Below, in pieces: positions 14,995 through 22,681 of a stretch of 64,000 nt of DNA; the stretch's first letter is position 1; each line of letters opens with the position of its first letter. The stretch comes from Blastococcus xanthinilyticus (lineage in GTDB: Bacteria; Actinomycetota; Actinomycetes; Mycobacteriales; Geodermatophilaceae). The translations under genes were made by a program, and so were the position numbers. Under the pieces are notes generated by a model, which saw only the letters and a program-made list of their open reading frames with translations, did no database searches and was not told the origin of the DNA. The stretch lies in contig NZ_VNHW01000008.1 of NCBI RefSeq assembly GCF_008124835.1, forward strand, positions 1 through 64,000. Direction: 5' to 3'.

Positions 14995-15972
14995 TCAGTG
15001 GGGTAGTGGAGCGGCGTCGCCGCCCGGTGCCTCGACCAGCGCCTGCCCGGTCGCGCTCCGCCAGTACAGGACCTCGCGGCCCGACCGGCGCCGTTCGAGC
15101 AGCCCCGCGTCGAGCAGCACCCGTAGGTGGCCGGCGACGCTGCCCAGTGGTAGCTCGGTCTCGGCGACCAGCGCACTGGTGCTCGTCGGGGTGGCCAGCC
15201 GGCTGAGGATGCGCGCACGGTTGCGCCCGAGGAGGCGAGCCAGCGGCTCGGGCAGCGGCGCCGGCGCCGAGGCGAAGACGCCGGTGACCGGGTAGACCAG
15301 CGCGTAGGTGTCCGGCAGCCGCCAGCTGACCCAGCTGCCGCGGGAGTGGGTCGCGAGGAGCAGCAGGTCCCGGCCGCGGATGTCCCGTGGTGGGTAGGGG
15401 TGCGGGTTCAGCTGGAGTCGCCCGTGGGCCAGCCAGCGGACGCCCGGCCCGATGCCGTCCAGTGCGCCCGACCAGCCCTCCCGGCTCAGTCGTGCGGTCC
15501 GCGAGACGACGTCGGCGCGCAGCACCCGCAGCCGCCGGTCCCACTCGGCCGCGATCGTCTGGCTCCACACCCACCGCATCAGCTCCGCCGCCGTACCGGC
15601 CAGCCCCGACGCGGTCAGCTCGGGCGGCAGCGGCCCGCTGGTGAACTCCAGGTCGGCGCGGATGCGGTCGTCGTCCAGCGACTCGAGGTAGCCCAGTTCC
15701 TCGTCGAGCGTCAGGTCCGGTGCCGTGGGCGGCACGGTGAGGAAGTCGGCCGTCCAGGTCCGGCCGAACGCCTGTCGCAGGAGCGCGGCCGCCACGGGAT
15801 CGTCCGCGAGCCGGTCGCGGAAGGCGTCGGTGTGCGCCTCCCGCCACGTCCGGTGCCAGGGCCGGACGTCCGGCGTCCGCAGGATGACCAGGCCGGAGAG
15901 GGTCTCGGCGAGCTGCGAGGTGCCGAATCGGGTGCGCGCGAGCACGTCGGCGTCGACGATGAACTCACCCAC
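14995..15972 (-). CDS. ArsR-like winged-helix regulator (DUF5937 type)
   Basis: 325 residues. The N-terminal ~230 residues are a DUF5937-like ligand or partner domain beginning with DADVLARTRFGTSQLAETL. The C-terminal ~80 residues are an ArsR winged helix: LGRNRARILSRLATPTSTSA, then LVAETELPLGSVAGHLRVL and the wing LLERRRSGREVLYWRS. No CxC metal-binding motif is seen on the HTH, so a metal sensor is unlikely. It is divergent from an MFS exporter, and an inverted repeat starts one base after its GTG (15970-15972), so it probably represses the exporter and itself. Confidence 0.8.
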   Translation of the reverse strand: MGEFIVDADVLARTRFGTSQLAETLSGLVILRTPDVRPWHRTWREAHTDAFRDRLADDPVAAALLRQAFGRTWTADFLTVPPTAPDLTLDEELGYLESLDDDRIRADLEFTSGPLPPELTASGLAGTAAELMRWVWSQTIAAEWDRRLRVLRADVVSRTARLSREGWSGALDGIGPGVRWLAHGRLQLNPHPYPPRDIRGRDLLLLATHSRGSWVSWRLPDTYALVYPVTGVFASAPAPLPEPLARLLGRNRARILSRLATPTSTSALVAETELPLGSVAGHLRVLLDAGLLERRRSGREVLYWRSATGQALVEAPGGDAAPLPH

Positions 15973-15992
15973 GTTTCGACCTTAGGCGAAAC
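15973..15992. promoter_or_regulatory. Inverted repeat in the regulator-exporter intergenic region
   Basis: GTTTCG (15973-15978) and CGAAAC (15987-15992) form 6-bp arms around ACCTTAGG. The site directly abuts the regulator start codon and lies 37 bp upstream of the MFS start in a 57-bp intergenic gap. It is a probable operator of the ArsR-like protein. Confidence 0.55.
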
Positions 15993-16029
15993 TCTGGGCC
16001 GCAGGCGCAGTCCGCGCGACGGTTTCCGC

Positions 16030-17232
16030 GTGCGGACGTACCGGGCGCTCTTCGCCCATGCGGAGTTCCGGGCGCTGTGGGCCAGCACCGCGCTGACCAC
16101 CATCGCCTCGACGATGTCGAGCCTGGCTCTGGCCACGGTGGTCCACCGGCAGACCGGGTCGGCGCTGCTGGCGGCGGTGGCCATGTTCGGGCCGTCGCTG
16201 GCCCAGGTGCTCGGCGCGACGACGCTGATGTCGGCGGCCGACGCCAGCCCGCCCCGCCGCACGCTGGTGCTGGTCGCGACCGTCACCGCGGCGACGCTGG
16301 CCGTGCAGACGCTGCCCGGCCTGCCCGTGCCGGTCCGGCTGCTGCTGGTGCTGGGTGCGGCCTACGTCGTCTCCATCGGCGGCGGTGCGCGCTGGGGGCT
16401 GCTCGGCGAGCTGCTCCCCGCCGAGGCGTTCGTGCTCGGCCGGTCGACCATCAACGTCGCCGTCGGGGCGTTCCAGATCGTGGGCTTCGCGACCAGCGGC
16501 TTCCTGCTCACCGCGTTCAGCGCGACGCAGGTGTTCGCGCTCGCGGCGGCGGTGGCGCTCGTCGCGGTGCCGGTGCTGCGGTTCGGCCTCGCCGAGCGCC
16601 CGCCCCGGCGCACCGCCCGGGTGGGGCTCCGGGAGACGTGGCGGGGCAACCGGGCGCTGCTCGAGGGCCGGCACACCCGCACGATCCTGCTCGCGCTCTG
16701 CCTGCCGAACGGGCTGATCGTCGGGTGCGAGGCGCTGTTCGTCCCGTACGCCGGCGCGCGGGCGGGGTGGCTGCTGGCGGCCGCCGCCGTCGGGATGCTC
16801 GCCGGCGACCTGGTCGTCGGCCGGGTGCTGACCGCCGACGGGCGGCGGCGCTCGAACACCGGGCTCCGGCTGCTGCTCGCCGCGCCGTTCCTGGGTTTCG
16901 CGTTCGAGCCCGGCCTGCCGGTCGCCGTCGTCCTCGTCGCGCTGGCGACCGCCGGCTACGGCGCCTCGCTGGCCCAGCAGGAGTGGCTCGTGGCCCTGAG
17001 CCCCGCGGAGCTGCGGGGTCAGGTGCTCGGCGTGGAGTCGTCGGCGCGGATGACCTTCCAGGGCCTGTGCGCGGTACTCGCCGGGGGGCTGGCCGACCTG
17101 CTCACCGCCGCCCCGGCGATGGCGCTGCTCGCGGCCGGCTCCCTCGTCGCCTCGCTCGTCCTCACCGCGCCGCTGCGGCGGGCCGCGAGCGCTGCGGTGG
17201 AGCGCGTCAGGCCAGCCGGCGTTCCGCGGTGA
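16030..17232 (+). CDS. MFS transporter (exporter)
   Basis: 400 residues with about 10-12 hydrophobic helices. It opens RTYRALFAHAEFRALWASTALTTIASTMSSLALATVVHRQTGSALL, the standard start of the major-facilitator group that includes EntS/macrolide-efflux-like exporters. A central charged loop (LAERPPRRTARVGLRETWRGNRALLEG) separates the two halves. GTG 16030 is chosen because the preceding frame encodes a charged shadow of the divergent gene. The last 26 bp overlap the convergent cupin gene. The substrate is unknown; control by the divergent ArsR-like protein suggests induction by a small molecule. Confidence 0.85.
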   Translation: MRTYRALFAHAEFRALWASTALTTIASTMSSLALATVVHRQTGSALLAAVAMFGPSLAQVLGATTLMSAADASPPRRTLVLVATVTAATLAVQTLPGLPVPVRLLLVLGAAYVVSIGGGARWGLLGELLPAEAFVLGRSTINVAVGAFQIVGFATSGFLLTAFSATQVFALAAAVALVAVPVLRFGLAERPPRRTARVGLRETWRGNRALLEGRHTRTILLALCLPNGLIVGCEALFVPYAGARAGWLLAAAAVGMLAGDLVVGRVLTADGRRRSNTGLRLLLAAPFLGFAFEPGLPVAVVLVALATAGYGASLAQQEWLVALSPAELRGQVLGVESSARMTFQGLCAVLAGGLADLLTAAPAMALLAAGSLVASLVLTAPLRRAASAAVERVRPAGVPR

Positions 17233-17566
17233 GCTCGCTCGGGGTGTCGCCGGTGTTGACCGTCGCGCTCGGCTCGACCAGCAGCACCTGGGCGCCGTCG
17301 GGGGAGTACGGCTGGTGCGGCGTCCCCTTCGGCACGACGTAGAGCTGCCCGGGGCCGAGGGTCACGTCGCCGTCGTCCATCCGGATCGTCAGCGAGCCGG
17401 ACAGCACCAGGAAGACCTCGTCGGTCTCCGGGTGGCTGTGCCGGGTGAACTCGCCCCGGGCGTGCACCACCCGGACGTCGTAGTCGTTGAGGACGGCGAC
17501 GGTGCGGGGCGACCACGGGGAGTCGACGGTGGCGAGGACGGCGGCGAGGTCGACCGGTTCCGGCAT
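17207..17566 (-). CDS. Cupin domain protein
   Basis: 119 residues forming one cupin_2 barrel. The metal motifs are recognisable: HARGEFTRHSHPETDEVFLVLSG (G-x5-HxH-x3-4-E-x6-G) and LGPGQLYVVPKGTPHQPYSPDG (G-x5-P-x-G-x2-H). It should bind a divalent metal and could be an isomerase, dioxygenase or binding protein; no substrate can be assigned. ATG 17566 begins MPEPVDLAAVLATVD. Its 3' end overlaps the MFS gene by 26 bp on the opposite strand, so the two stop codons lie inside each other's coding sequence. Confidence 0.82.
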   Translation of the reverse strand: MPEPVDLAAVLATVDSPWSPRTVAVLNDYDVRVVHARGEFTRHSHPETDEVFLVLSGSLTIRMDDGDVTLGPGQLYVVPKGTPHQPYSPDGAQVLLVEPSATVNTGDTPSELTAERRLA

Positions 17567-17607
17567 GGGTGCATCGTCGGGCGTCCGGGGGCGGCGCGCC
17601 AGGGCCG

Positions 17608-17613
17608 TACTCT
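17608..17613 (+). promoter_or_regulatory. Likely -10 element for a leaderless ychF mRNA
   Basis: TACTCT fits the actinobacterial -10 pattern TANNNT and ends eight bases before GTG 17622. Transcription would begin at or next to the start codon. No Shine-Dalgarno sequence precedes the GTG, consistent with a leaderless transcript. No clear -35 is visible. Confidence 0.45.
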
Positions 17614-17621
17614 GAACTCCC

Positions 17622-18695
17622 GTGAGCCTCACCATCGGGATCGTCGGCCTGCCCAACGTCGGCAAGTCGACGCTGTTCAACGCCTTGACCAAGAACGACG
17701 TCCTCGCGGCGAACTACCCGTTCGCCACGATCGAGCCCAACGTCGGCGTGGTGGGGGTGCCCGATCCGCGGCTGGGGAAGCTGGCCGAGATCTTCGGCAG
17801 CCAGAAGATCATCCCGGCGACGGTGTCGTTCGTCGACATCGCCGGCATCGTCCGCGGCGCCAGCGAGGGGCAGGGGCTGGGCAACAAGTTCCTCGCCAAC
17901 ATCCGTGAGAGCGACGCGATCTGCCAGGTGATCCGCGTCTTCACCGACCCCGACGTCGTGCACGTCGACGGCAAGGTGAGCCCGGCCGACGACATCGAGA
18001 CGATCAACACCGAGCTCCTCCTGGCCGACCTGCAGACGCTGGAGAAGGCGATCCCGCGGCTGGAGAAGGAGATGCGCAAGGACAAGGAGCGGGCCGAGCT
18101 GCACAAGGCCGCCGTCGAGGCGCAGGGCGTGCTGAACGAGGGGAAGACCCTCTTCGCCGCCGGCATCGACCCCGCGCCGCTGCGCGAGCTCGGGCTCATG
18201 ACCACCAAGCCGTTCCTCTACGTCTTCAACGTCGACGCCGACGAGCTGGCCGACAGCGAGATGCTCGACGAGCTGCGCGGGCTGGTCGCACCGGCCGAGG
18301 CGATCTTCCTCGACGCGCAGACCGAGTCGGAGCTGGTCGAGCTGCCCGCCGAGGAGGCCGCCGAGCTGCTCGCCTCGATCGGGCAGGACGAGCCGGGGCT
18401 GGACCAGCTGGCCTCCGTCGGGTTCCGCACGCTCGGGCTGCAGACCTACCTGACCGCAGGCCCCAAGGAGGCGCGTGCCTGGACCATCCCGGTCGGCGCC
18501 ACCGCCCCCCAGGCCGCCGGGGTCATCCACACCGACTTCCAGCGCGGCTTCATCAAGGCCGAGATCGTCTCCTTCGACCAGCTGGTCGAGGCCGGCTCCA
18601 TGGCCGAGGCCAAGTCCAAGGGCTGGGTCCGCATGGAGGGCAAGGAGTACGTCATGGCCGACGGCGACGTCGTGGAGTTCCGCTTCAACGTCTGA
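17622..18695 (+). CDS. ychF: Redox-regulated ATPase/GTPase YchF (OLA1 family)
   Basis: 357 residues, the normal length. The G-domain has the P-loop GLPNVGKSTLFNALTKN, switch I region NYPFATIEPNVG, G3 DIAGIVRGASEGQGLGNKFL, and a G4 of the YchF type (FNVDADELAD) consistent with ATP preference. A helical coiled insertion (about 130-200) and the C-terminal TGS domain (FRTLGLQTYLTAGPKEARAW to EGKEYVMADGDVVEFRFNV) are complete. YchF binds ribosomes and acts in translation and stress control. In several actinobacteria it lies next to the DUF6542 gene; here about 17 kb separates them. Confidence 0.96.
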   Translation: MSLTIGIVGLPNVGKSTLFNALTKNDVLAANYPFATIEPNVGVVGVPDPRLGKLAEIFGSQKIIPATVSFVDIAGIVRGASEGQGLGNKFLANIRESDAICQVIRVFTDPDVVHVDGKVSPADDIETINTELLLADLQTLEKAIPRLEKEMRKDKERAELHKAAVEAQGVLNEGKTLFAAGIDPAPLRELGLMTTKPFLYVFNVDADELADSEMLDELRGLVAPAEAIFLDAQTESELVELPAEEAAELLASIGQDEPGLDQLASVGFRTLGLQTYLTAGPKEARAWTIPVGATAPQAAGVIHTDFQRGFIKAEIVSFDQLVEAGSMAEAKSKGWVRMEGKEYVMADGDVVEFRFNV

Positions 18696-18793
18696 CCCCA
18701 CCGGGTGGTGGCGGCCGCCATGCCGGCGCCTGCCGCGCCCCGGTCGGGCATGGTGGGACAGTTGCTGCCGGAGCCCACGACCGAGGAGACCTG

Positions 18794-18991
18794 ATGGACT
18801 ACCTGCGCCAGCTGCAGGCGGAACGGCCGCTGCTCTTCGGGCTCGGGATGCTGGTGGCCTTCCTGGTCGTCTTCCAGGTCCTGCTCTTCGTGATCCAGCT
18901 GATCATCGGGCCGTTCGGCCTCCCGTCCTGGGCGCCGATCGCGGTCCTGGTGGGCGGCCTGATCCTCATCGCCCGTCGCCAGCAGCGGTGA
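18794..18991 (+). CDS. Small two-helix membrane protein of unknown function
   Basis: 65 residues. A short charged N-terminus (MDYLRQLQAERP) precedes two hydrophobic segments (LLFGLGMLVAFLVVFQVLLFVIQLIIG and WAPIAVLVGGLILIA) and a basic tail RRQQR, so both ends should be cytoplasmic. It begins 98 bp after ychF, with GAGGAGAC just before ATG 18794 as a good RBS. I do not recognise a family. Coding is supported by the RBS, sensible membrane topology and GC3 typical of the region. Confidence 0.65.
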   Translation: MDYLRQLQAERPLLFGLGMLVAFLVVFQVLLFVIQLIIGPFGLPSWAPIAVLVGGLILIARRQQR

Positions 18992-19007
18992 CGCAGCTCC
19001 CAGCCGG

Positions 19008-20192
19008 TCAGACCCGGCCGCGGAGGATCCGGCGCCAGTAGACCTGCGGCAGCCCGTAGCGGTCGAAGAGCCAGGCCCAGCGGTGCGGCACGAACGGGTC
19101 CACGAACGGCACCGACGGCTGCGGCCGGCCGTCGCGGTCGACCTCGTTCAGCATGAGCTTCCGGTGGCTCAGGGTGATCGGCATGACCGTGTAGCCGTCG
19201 TACCGCTTCAGCTGCTTGCCCTCCGCGGCGGCCTGCAGGTTCTTGCTCAGCACGTCCACCTGCTTGCGCAGCGCACCGCCCGAGGGCCGGGTGGCGAGGT
19301 CGGCCGCGTCGCCGAGCGCCCAGATCGACGCGTGCCGGCGGGACCGCAGCGTCTCCGGGTCGACGTCGACCAGGCCGGGCGCCGGATCGGCGGCGAGCCC
19401 CGCGTCGGCGATCCACCGGGGCGCCCGGTAGTGCGGGACGGCGTGCGCGAACACGACGTCCTGGAGCACGCGGCGACCCGTGGGCGAGGCGACCTGGAGG
19501 GCGTGGGTGTCCCAGTCGACCCGCTCGATCCGCGTCTCGCGCAGCACCTCCACCCCGTAGTCGGCGAACGCCTCCTCCAGCACGCGGTCGGCCTGCGGGA
19601 CGCCGGTCGCCGACGCCGCCGGCAGCACCAGCCGGACGTCGAGGGAGGGGAGGACGCCGCTGCGCCGCCAGGAGTCGCACGCCATGAGCAGCGGCTTCAG
19701 CGCGGTCGGCGCGCAGGACGCCGGCTCCGGCGGCACCGTGAAGACCACCGAGCCGGCGCGCACCGACGACAGCCGCGGCCACACCTGCGGCGTGCTGCCC
19801 GGCACGTAGGTGGAGGCCACCCACCCGTCGGCGTAGGCCTGCAGCAGCCCCGGCGTCGCCTCCCAGTCCTCGACCAGCCCCGGGCAGAGGACCAGCGTCG
19901 CGCCCTGCAGCGTCCGCCCGGCGCGGGTGCGCACCGTCATGGCCGCGGGGTCGACGGCCTCGACGCCGTCCCGCACCCAGGTGCAGCCGTCGGGGACGAC
20001 GTCGGCCATCGGCCGCTCCAGGTCCGCCATCGACGCCTCGCCGGCCCCCACGTAGTTCAGCAGCGGCTTGTACCGGTGCACCGGCTGCGGGGCCACGACG
20101 GTGACGTCGCGGACGCCGTCGCGCAGCAGCCGCGCCGCCAGGGACATGCCGGCGTTGCCGCCACCGATGATGAGGATCTCGCTGCGTTCCAC
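19008..20192 (-). CDS. FAD-dependent oxidoreductase, sulfide:quinone reductase-like
   Basis: 394 residues. The N-terminal FAD-binding GxGxxG is in EILIIGGGNAGMSLAARLLR, followed by VVAPQPVHRYKPLLNYVGAGEAS, as in SQR and type II NADH dehydrogenases. The middle has PPEPASCAPTALKPLLMACDSW, which aligns by pattern with the SQR segment carrying a catalytic Cys, and the C-terminal FAD site SIWALGDAADLATRPSGGALRKQ. It should be a peripheral membrane flavoprotein oxidising a small donor, possibly sulfide. GTG 20192 was chosen because the fold begins there. The region just upstream holds a sigma-factor fossil. Confidence 0.78.
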   Translation of the reverse strand: MERSEILIIGGGNAGMSLAARLLRDGVRDVTVVAPQPVHRYKPLLNYVGAGEASMADLERPMADVVPDGCTWVRDGVEAVDPAAMTVRTRAGRTLQGATLVLCPGLVEDWEATPGLLQAYADGWVASTYVPGSTPQVWPRLSSVRAGSVVFTVPPEPASCAPTALKPLLMACDSWRRSGVLPSLDVRLVLPAASATGVPQADRVLEEAFADYGVEVLRETRIERVDWDTHALQVASPTGRRVLQDVVFAHAVPHYRAPRWIADAGLAADPAPGLVDVDPETLRSRRHASIWALGDAADLATRPSGGALRKQVDVLSKNLQAAAEGKQLKRYDGYTVMPITLSHRKLMLNEVDRDGRPQPSVPFVDPFVPHRWAWLFDRYGLPQVYWRRILRGRV

Positions 20193-20222
20193 GTCGCTCC
20201 CGACTGAAGGCTGCGGACCTCC

Positions 20223-20286
20223 GTCACCGCCGCAGCTCGGCCACCTCGTCGAGCTTGCCCAGTTCGTGCGGGTTCCGAACGGTGTA
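20223..20286 (-). pseudogene. Fossil 3' end of an ECF41-type sigma factor gene
   Basis: On the minus strand this encodes YTVRNPHELGKLDEVAELRR plus TGA, matching the last residues of the intact sigma factor 1.5 kb away (YAVRNPHKLGRLDEVADLRR). At DNA level 20223-20286 and 21811-21874 agree at about 57 of 64 positions by eye. Nothing upstream of this segment resembles the rest of a sigma factor; the imine-reductase-like gene ends ten bases away instead. It is therefore a decayed remnant or recombination scar and cannot be functional. Confidence 0.85.
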
Positions 20287-20295
20287 CCTCGCCAA

Positions 20296-21189
20296 CTACG
20301 CTCCTGCCTGCTCGCGCGAACCGGCGAGGAGAGCAGTGAGGCCGGCGTCGGCCCAACCTTCACCGATCCGTACCTCGAGGAGTCGCTGAACCGCCACCAG
20401 CCCGCCGTCGCCCAGCGTGCTGCCTTGCCGGAGATCGGCGAGCGCTTCGACCACCGGCGCATGCTGGCGCAGGTCCGCCGGGCCGGCTGGGTACTGGTGG
20501 CTCACCAGCTCGGTGGCGGCACCCTCGGCGCCCTCGACGACGTACTGCAGCTGCACGCGAGCGGCCTCGGCGAAGGCGGCGATGTCGACGCCGGCCGAGC
20601 GCACGTTGTCGAACGCGCGCAGCAGGCCGAGGTGCGCGTCGTACCAGATGCCGAAGAGCGCTAGGTCCCACATGGCGGCTGCGCCCGCCCCGGTTCCTAC
20701 ATGTCGGACGCTTCCGATGACCTCCAGCACCGGACGTGCCCTGTCCAGCACGTCGTCGCGCCCGCCGACCGGCAACTGCACCTCGAAACTTCCGATCTGT
20801 TCAGGTCCGTGTTGAAGGCCGACTCCCAGGTAGTCGCCACCGGCACGTTCCGCGAGGTCGGCGGCCGCCTCAGCCTCGTGCGGCGAGACGGTGCCGAGGG
20901 CGACGACGACCTTCCCGGCGAGGACGGTTGCGACGGCACCCAGGACGTCCAGCACGGCCTGCCCGTCAGAGAGGGCGAGGATCGCGATGTCCGCGTCCAA
21001 AGCGTCGGTGGCGGTCTCCGCTCGGCGTGCGCCGTGATCGAGGGCGGCCCGCGCGCGCTCGGGCGTGCGGTTCCACACGATCACCCGGAAGCCGGCCCGC
21101 CGGAGCGCACGGGTCACGGCCGTACCGATGGCCCCCGTGCCCAGCACGGCCACCGAGGTGGGCGAGTCAGTCGTCTCATCCCCCGTCAT
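20296..21189 (-). CDS. NAD(P)-dependent oxidoreductase, imine reductase / 6PGDH-like
   Basis: 297 residues. The Rossmann domain (about 11-165) has SVAVLGTGAIGTAVTRALRRAGF and VIVWNRTPERARA; WNR fits NADPH-preferring beta-hydroxyacid dehydrogenase relatives. The helical C-terminal domain carries GAAAMWDLALFGIWY, where imine reductases have an Asp in place of the dehydrogenase Lys. I therefore favour an imine-reductase-type enzyme over a true 3-hydroxyisobutyrate dehydrogenase. ATG 21189 is chosen. It is followed within ten bases by the sigma-factor fossil, and a DoxX gene lies upstream, 43 bp away, on the same strand. Confidence 0.72.
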   Translation of the reverse strand: MTGDETTDSPTSVAVLGTGAIGTAVTRALRRAGFRVIVWNRTPERARAALDHGARRAETATDALDADIAILALSDGQAVLDVLGAVATVLAGKVVVALGTVSPHEAEAAADLAERAGGDYLGVGLQHGPEQIGSFEVQLPVGGRDDVLDRARPVLEVIGSVRHVGTGAGAAAMWDLALFGIWYDAHLGLLRAFDNVRSAGVDIAAFAEAARVQLQYVVEGAEGAATELVSHQYPAGPADLRQHAPVVEALADLRQGSTLGDGGLVAVQRLLEVRIGEGWADAGLTALLAGSREQAGA

Positions 21190-21232
21190 CAGTCTCCATC
21201 CCGGCACCCGTCTGCCTGCGCTCGGCAACGGC

Positions 21233-21619
21233 TCAGCCACTGAACGACTCCGTGCCCAACCGTCCCCAGATCACGAAGATCAGCAGGAGGACGTACGTCA
21301 GGTCGACTCCCATGAGCTTGTGCTCCTGGCGGCGCAGCCGGGTGATCACCGCACCGATCATGATCAGCAGCAGTCCGATCGCCGCGATCGGCACGAGGAA
21401 GGTCGCGACGTCGAACAACGCGGGGAGGACGAGCCCGAGTGCGCCCAGCACCTCGAGCGCGCCGATGACTGTGACGCTGCGGGCGCTGAAGTCGTCCACC
21501 CACTGCGCGCTCGCGGTGGCGGCCGCGAGCTTCTTCTTCGGCATGACGACCTTCCCGCCGCCACCGAAGAAGTACACGGCGGCGAGCAGTCCGGTGACGA
21601 TCCACAGGGCGAGGTTCAT
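21233..21619 (-). CDS. DoxX family membrane protein
   Basis: 128 residues with four hydrophobic helices: LALWIVTGLLAAVYFFGGGGKVV, VIGALEVLGALGLVLPALF, LVPIAAIGLLLIMIGAVITRL and VDLTYVLLLIFVIWGRLG. The opening A-x-Y-F-F-G-G-G-K and the G-A-L-E-V-L-G-A-L-G-L core are the DoxX signature. DoxX proteins are linked to redox homeostasis in actinobacteria. It is upstream of the imine-reductase-like gene on the same strand and probably cotranscribed. Direct 64-bp repeats derived from a sigma factor gene bracket the pair. Confidence 0.85.
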   Translation of the reverse strand: MNLALWIVTGLLAAVYFFGGGGKVVMPKKKLAAATASAQWVDDFSARSVTVIGALEVLGALGLVLPALFDVATFLVPIAAIGLLLIMIGAVITRLRRQEHKLMGVDLTYVLLLIFVIWGRLGTESFSG

Positions 21620-21811
21620 GGTCTTCCCAGTCGAGTTGCGGGCGACAGCCGTCAGGTGGTCGAGCGGTCGTCCTGGGTGCTTCGTGTCGTCGGACGCGCG
21701 GACGCCGCCGACACGGTGGTGGCGACACGCGGTCCTGTGGGCCGGGTTGCCAGCCGGTCGACGGCCTCCCGGGGGTGCGCCCGGTTCGCTCCGGCGAGCG
21801 GAGCAGCGGCG

Positions 21812-22681
21812 TCACCGCCGCAGGTCGGCCACCTCGTCGAGCCGGCCGAGCTTGTGCGGGTTCCGAACGGCGTAGACGCGGCTGATCCGCCCGTCCTCGA
21901 CGACGAAGGTGAGGGCCGTGTCGAACCGGCCGCCGGGGTCGATCCGGGCGGCGACCGCACCGTTGATCAGTGGGGTGGTGATCGGGACCCCGGGTGCGAG
22001 CTCCGCGAACCGGGAGAGCGCGTTCGCCACCCGCTCGCGGCCGGAGACCGGGCGCCGCGCGGCGGGCGCCAGCCCGCCGCTGTCCGCGACCACGACGACG
22101 TCGGGCGCCAGCACGTCCAGCAGACCCTGCAGGTCACCGGCCGTCACCGCGGCGAGGAACCGGTCCACGACCCGCTGCTGCTCGCCGCGGCTCACCACCG
22201 TCCGGGGACGCCGGGCGGCGACGTGCTCGCGTGCCCGGTGCGCGATCTGTCGCACCGCCGCCGGCGACCTGCCCACCGCCTCGGCGATCTCGTCGTAGGG
22301 GACGGCGAACACCTCGTGCAGCACCAGCACCGCGCGCTCGACCGGGCCGAGGGTCTCCAGCACGGTCAGCATGGCGATCGAGATGCTCTCCGCCAGCTCC
22401 ACGTCGTCGGCGACGTCGGGGCTGGTGAGCAGCGGCTCGGGCAGCCACTCGCCGACGTAGTCCTCCCGGCGGCGGGCCAGCGTGCGCAGCCGGTTGAGCG
22501 CCTGGCGGGTGGTGATCCGCACCAGGTACGCCCGCGGGTCGCGCACCGCCGCCCGGTCCGCCTCCGCCCACCGCAGCCAGGTCTCCTGCACGACGTCGTC
22601 GGCGTCGGCGGCGGAGCCGAGCAGCTCGTAGGCGACGGTGAACAGCAGGCCGCGGTGGGTGGTGAACGGGTCCTCGGTCAT
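21812..22681 (-). CDS. ECF RNA polymerase sigma factor, ECF41 (SigJ-like) type with SnoaL-like C-terminal domain
   Basis: 289 residues. Sigma region 2 (FTVAYELLGSAADADDVVQETWLRWAEAD) and region 4 (LGPVERAVLVLHEVFAVPYDEIAEAVGRSPAAVRQIAHRAREH) are followed by a ~110-residue SnoaL/NTF2-like domain. The two ECF41 marks appear with single changes: DPGGR for DGGGR, and NPHKL for NPDKL near the C-terminus. In ECF41 this extension, rather than an anti-sigma factor, tunes activity. ATG 22681 overlaps the stop of the carboxymuconolactone decarboxylase gene (ATGA). A candidate ECF41 promoter lies upstream of that partner, so the pair is probably autoregulated. Confidence 0.9.
   Translation of the reverse strand: MTEDPFTTHRGLLFTVAYELLGSAADADDVVQETWLRWAEADRAAVRDPRAYLVRITTRQALNRLRTLARRREDYVGEWLPEPLLTSPDVADDVELAESISIAMLTVLETLGPVERAVLVLHEVFAVPYDEIAEAVGRSPAAVRQIAHRAREHVAARRPRTVVSRGEQQRVVDRFLAAVTAGDLQGLLDVLAPDVVVVADSGGLAPAARRPVSGRERVANALSRFAELAPGVPITTPLINGAVAARIDPGGRFDTALTFVVEDGRISRVYAVRNPHKLGRLDEVADLRR

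Noticed and set aside
20223-21874. The 64-bp direct repeats as target-site duplications or ends of an insertion sequence.
   Set aside because: They encode a sigma factor C-terminus, one copy is in a live gene, there is no transposase between them, and they are direct repeats rather than terminal inverted repeats.
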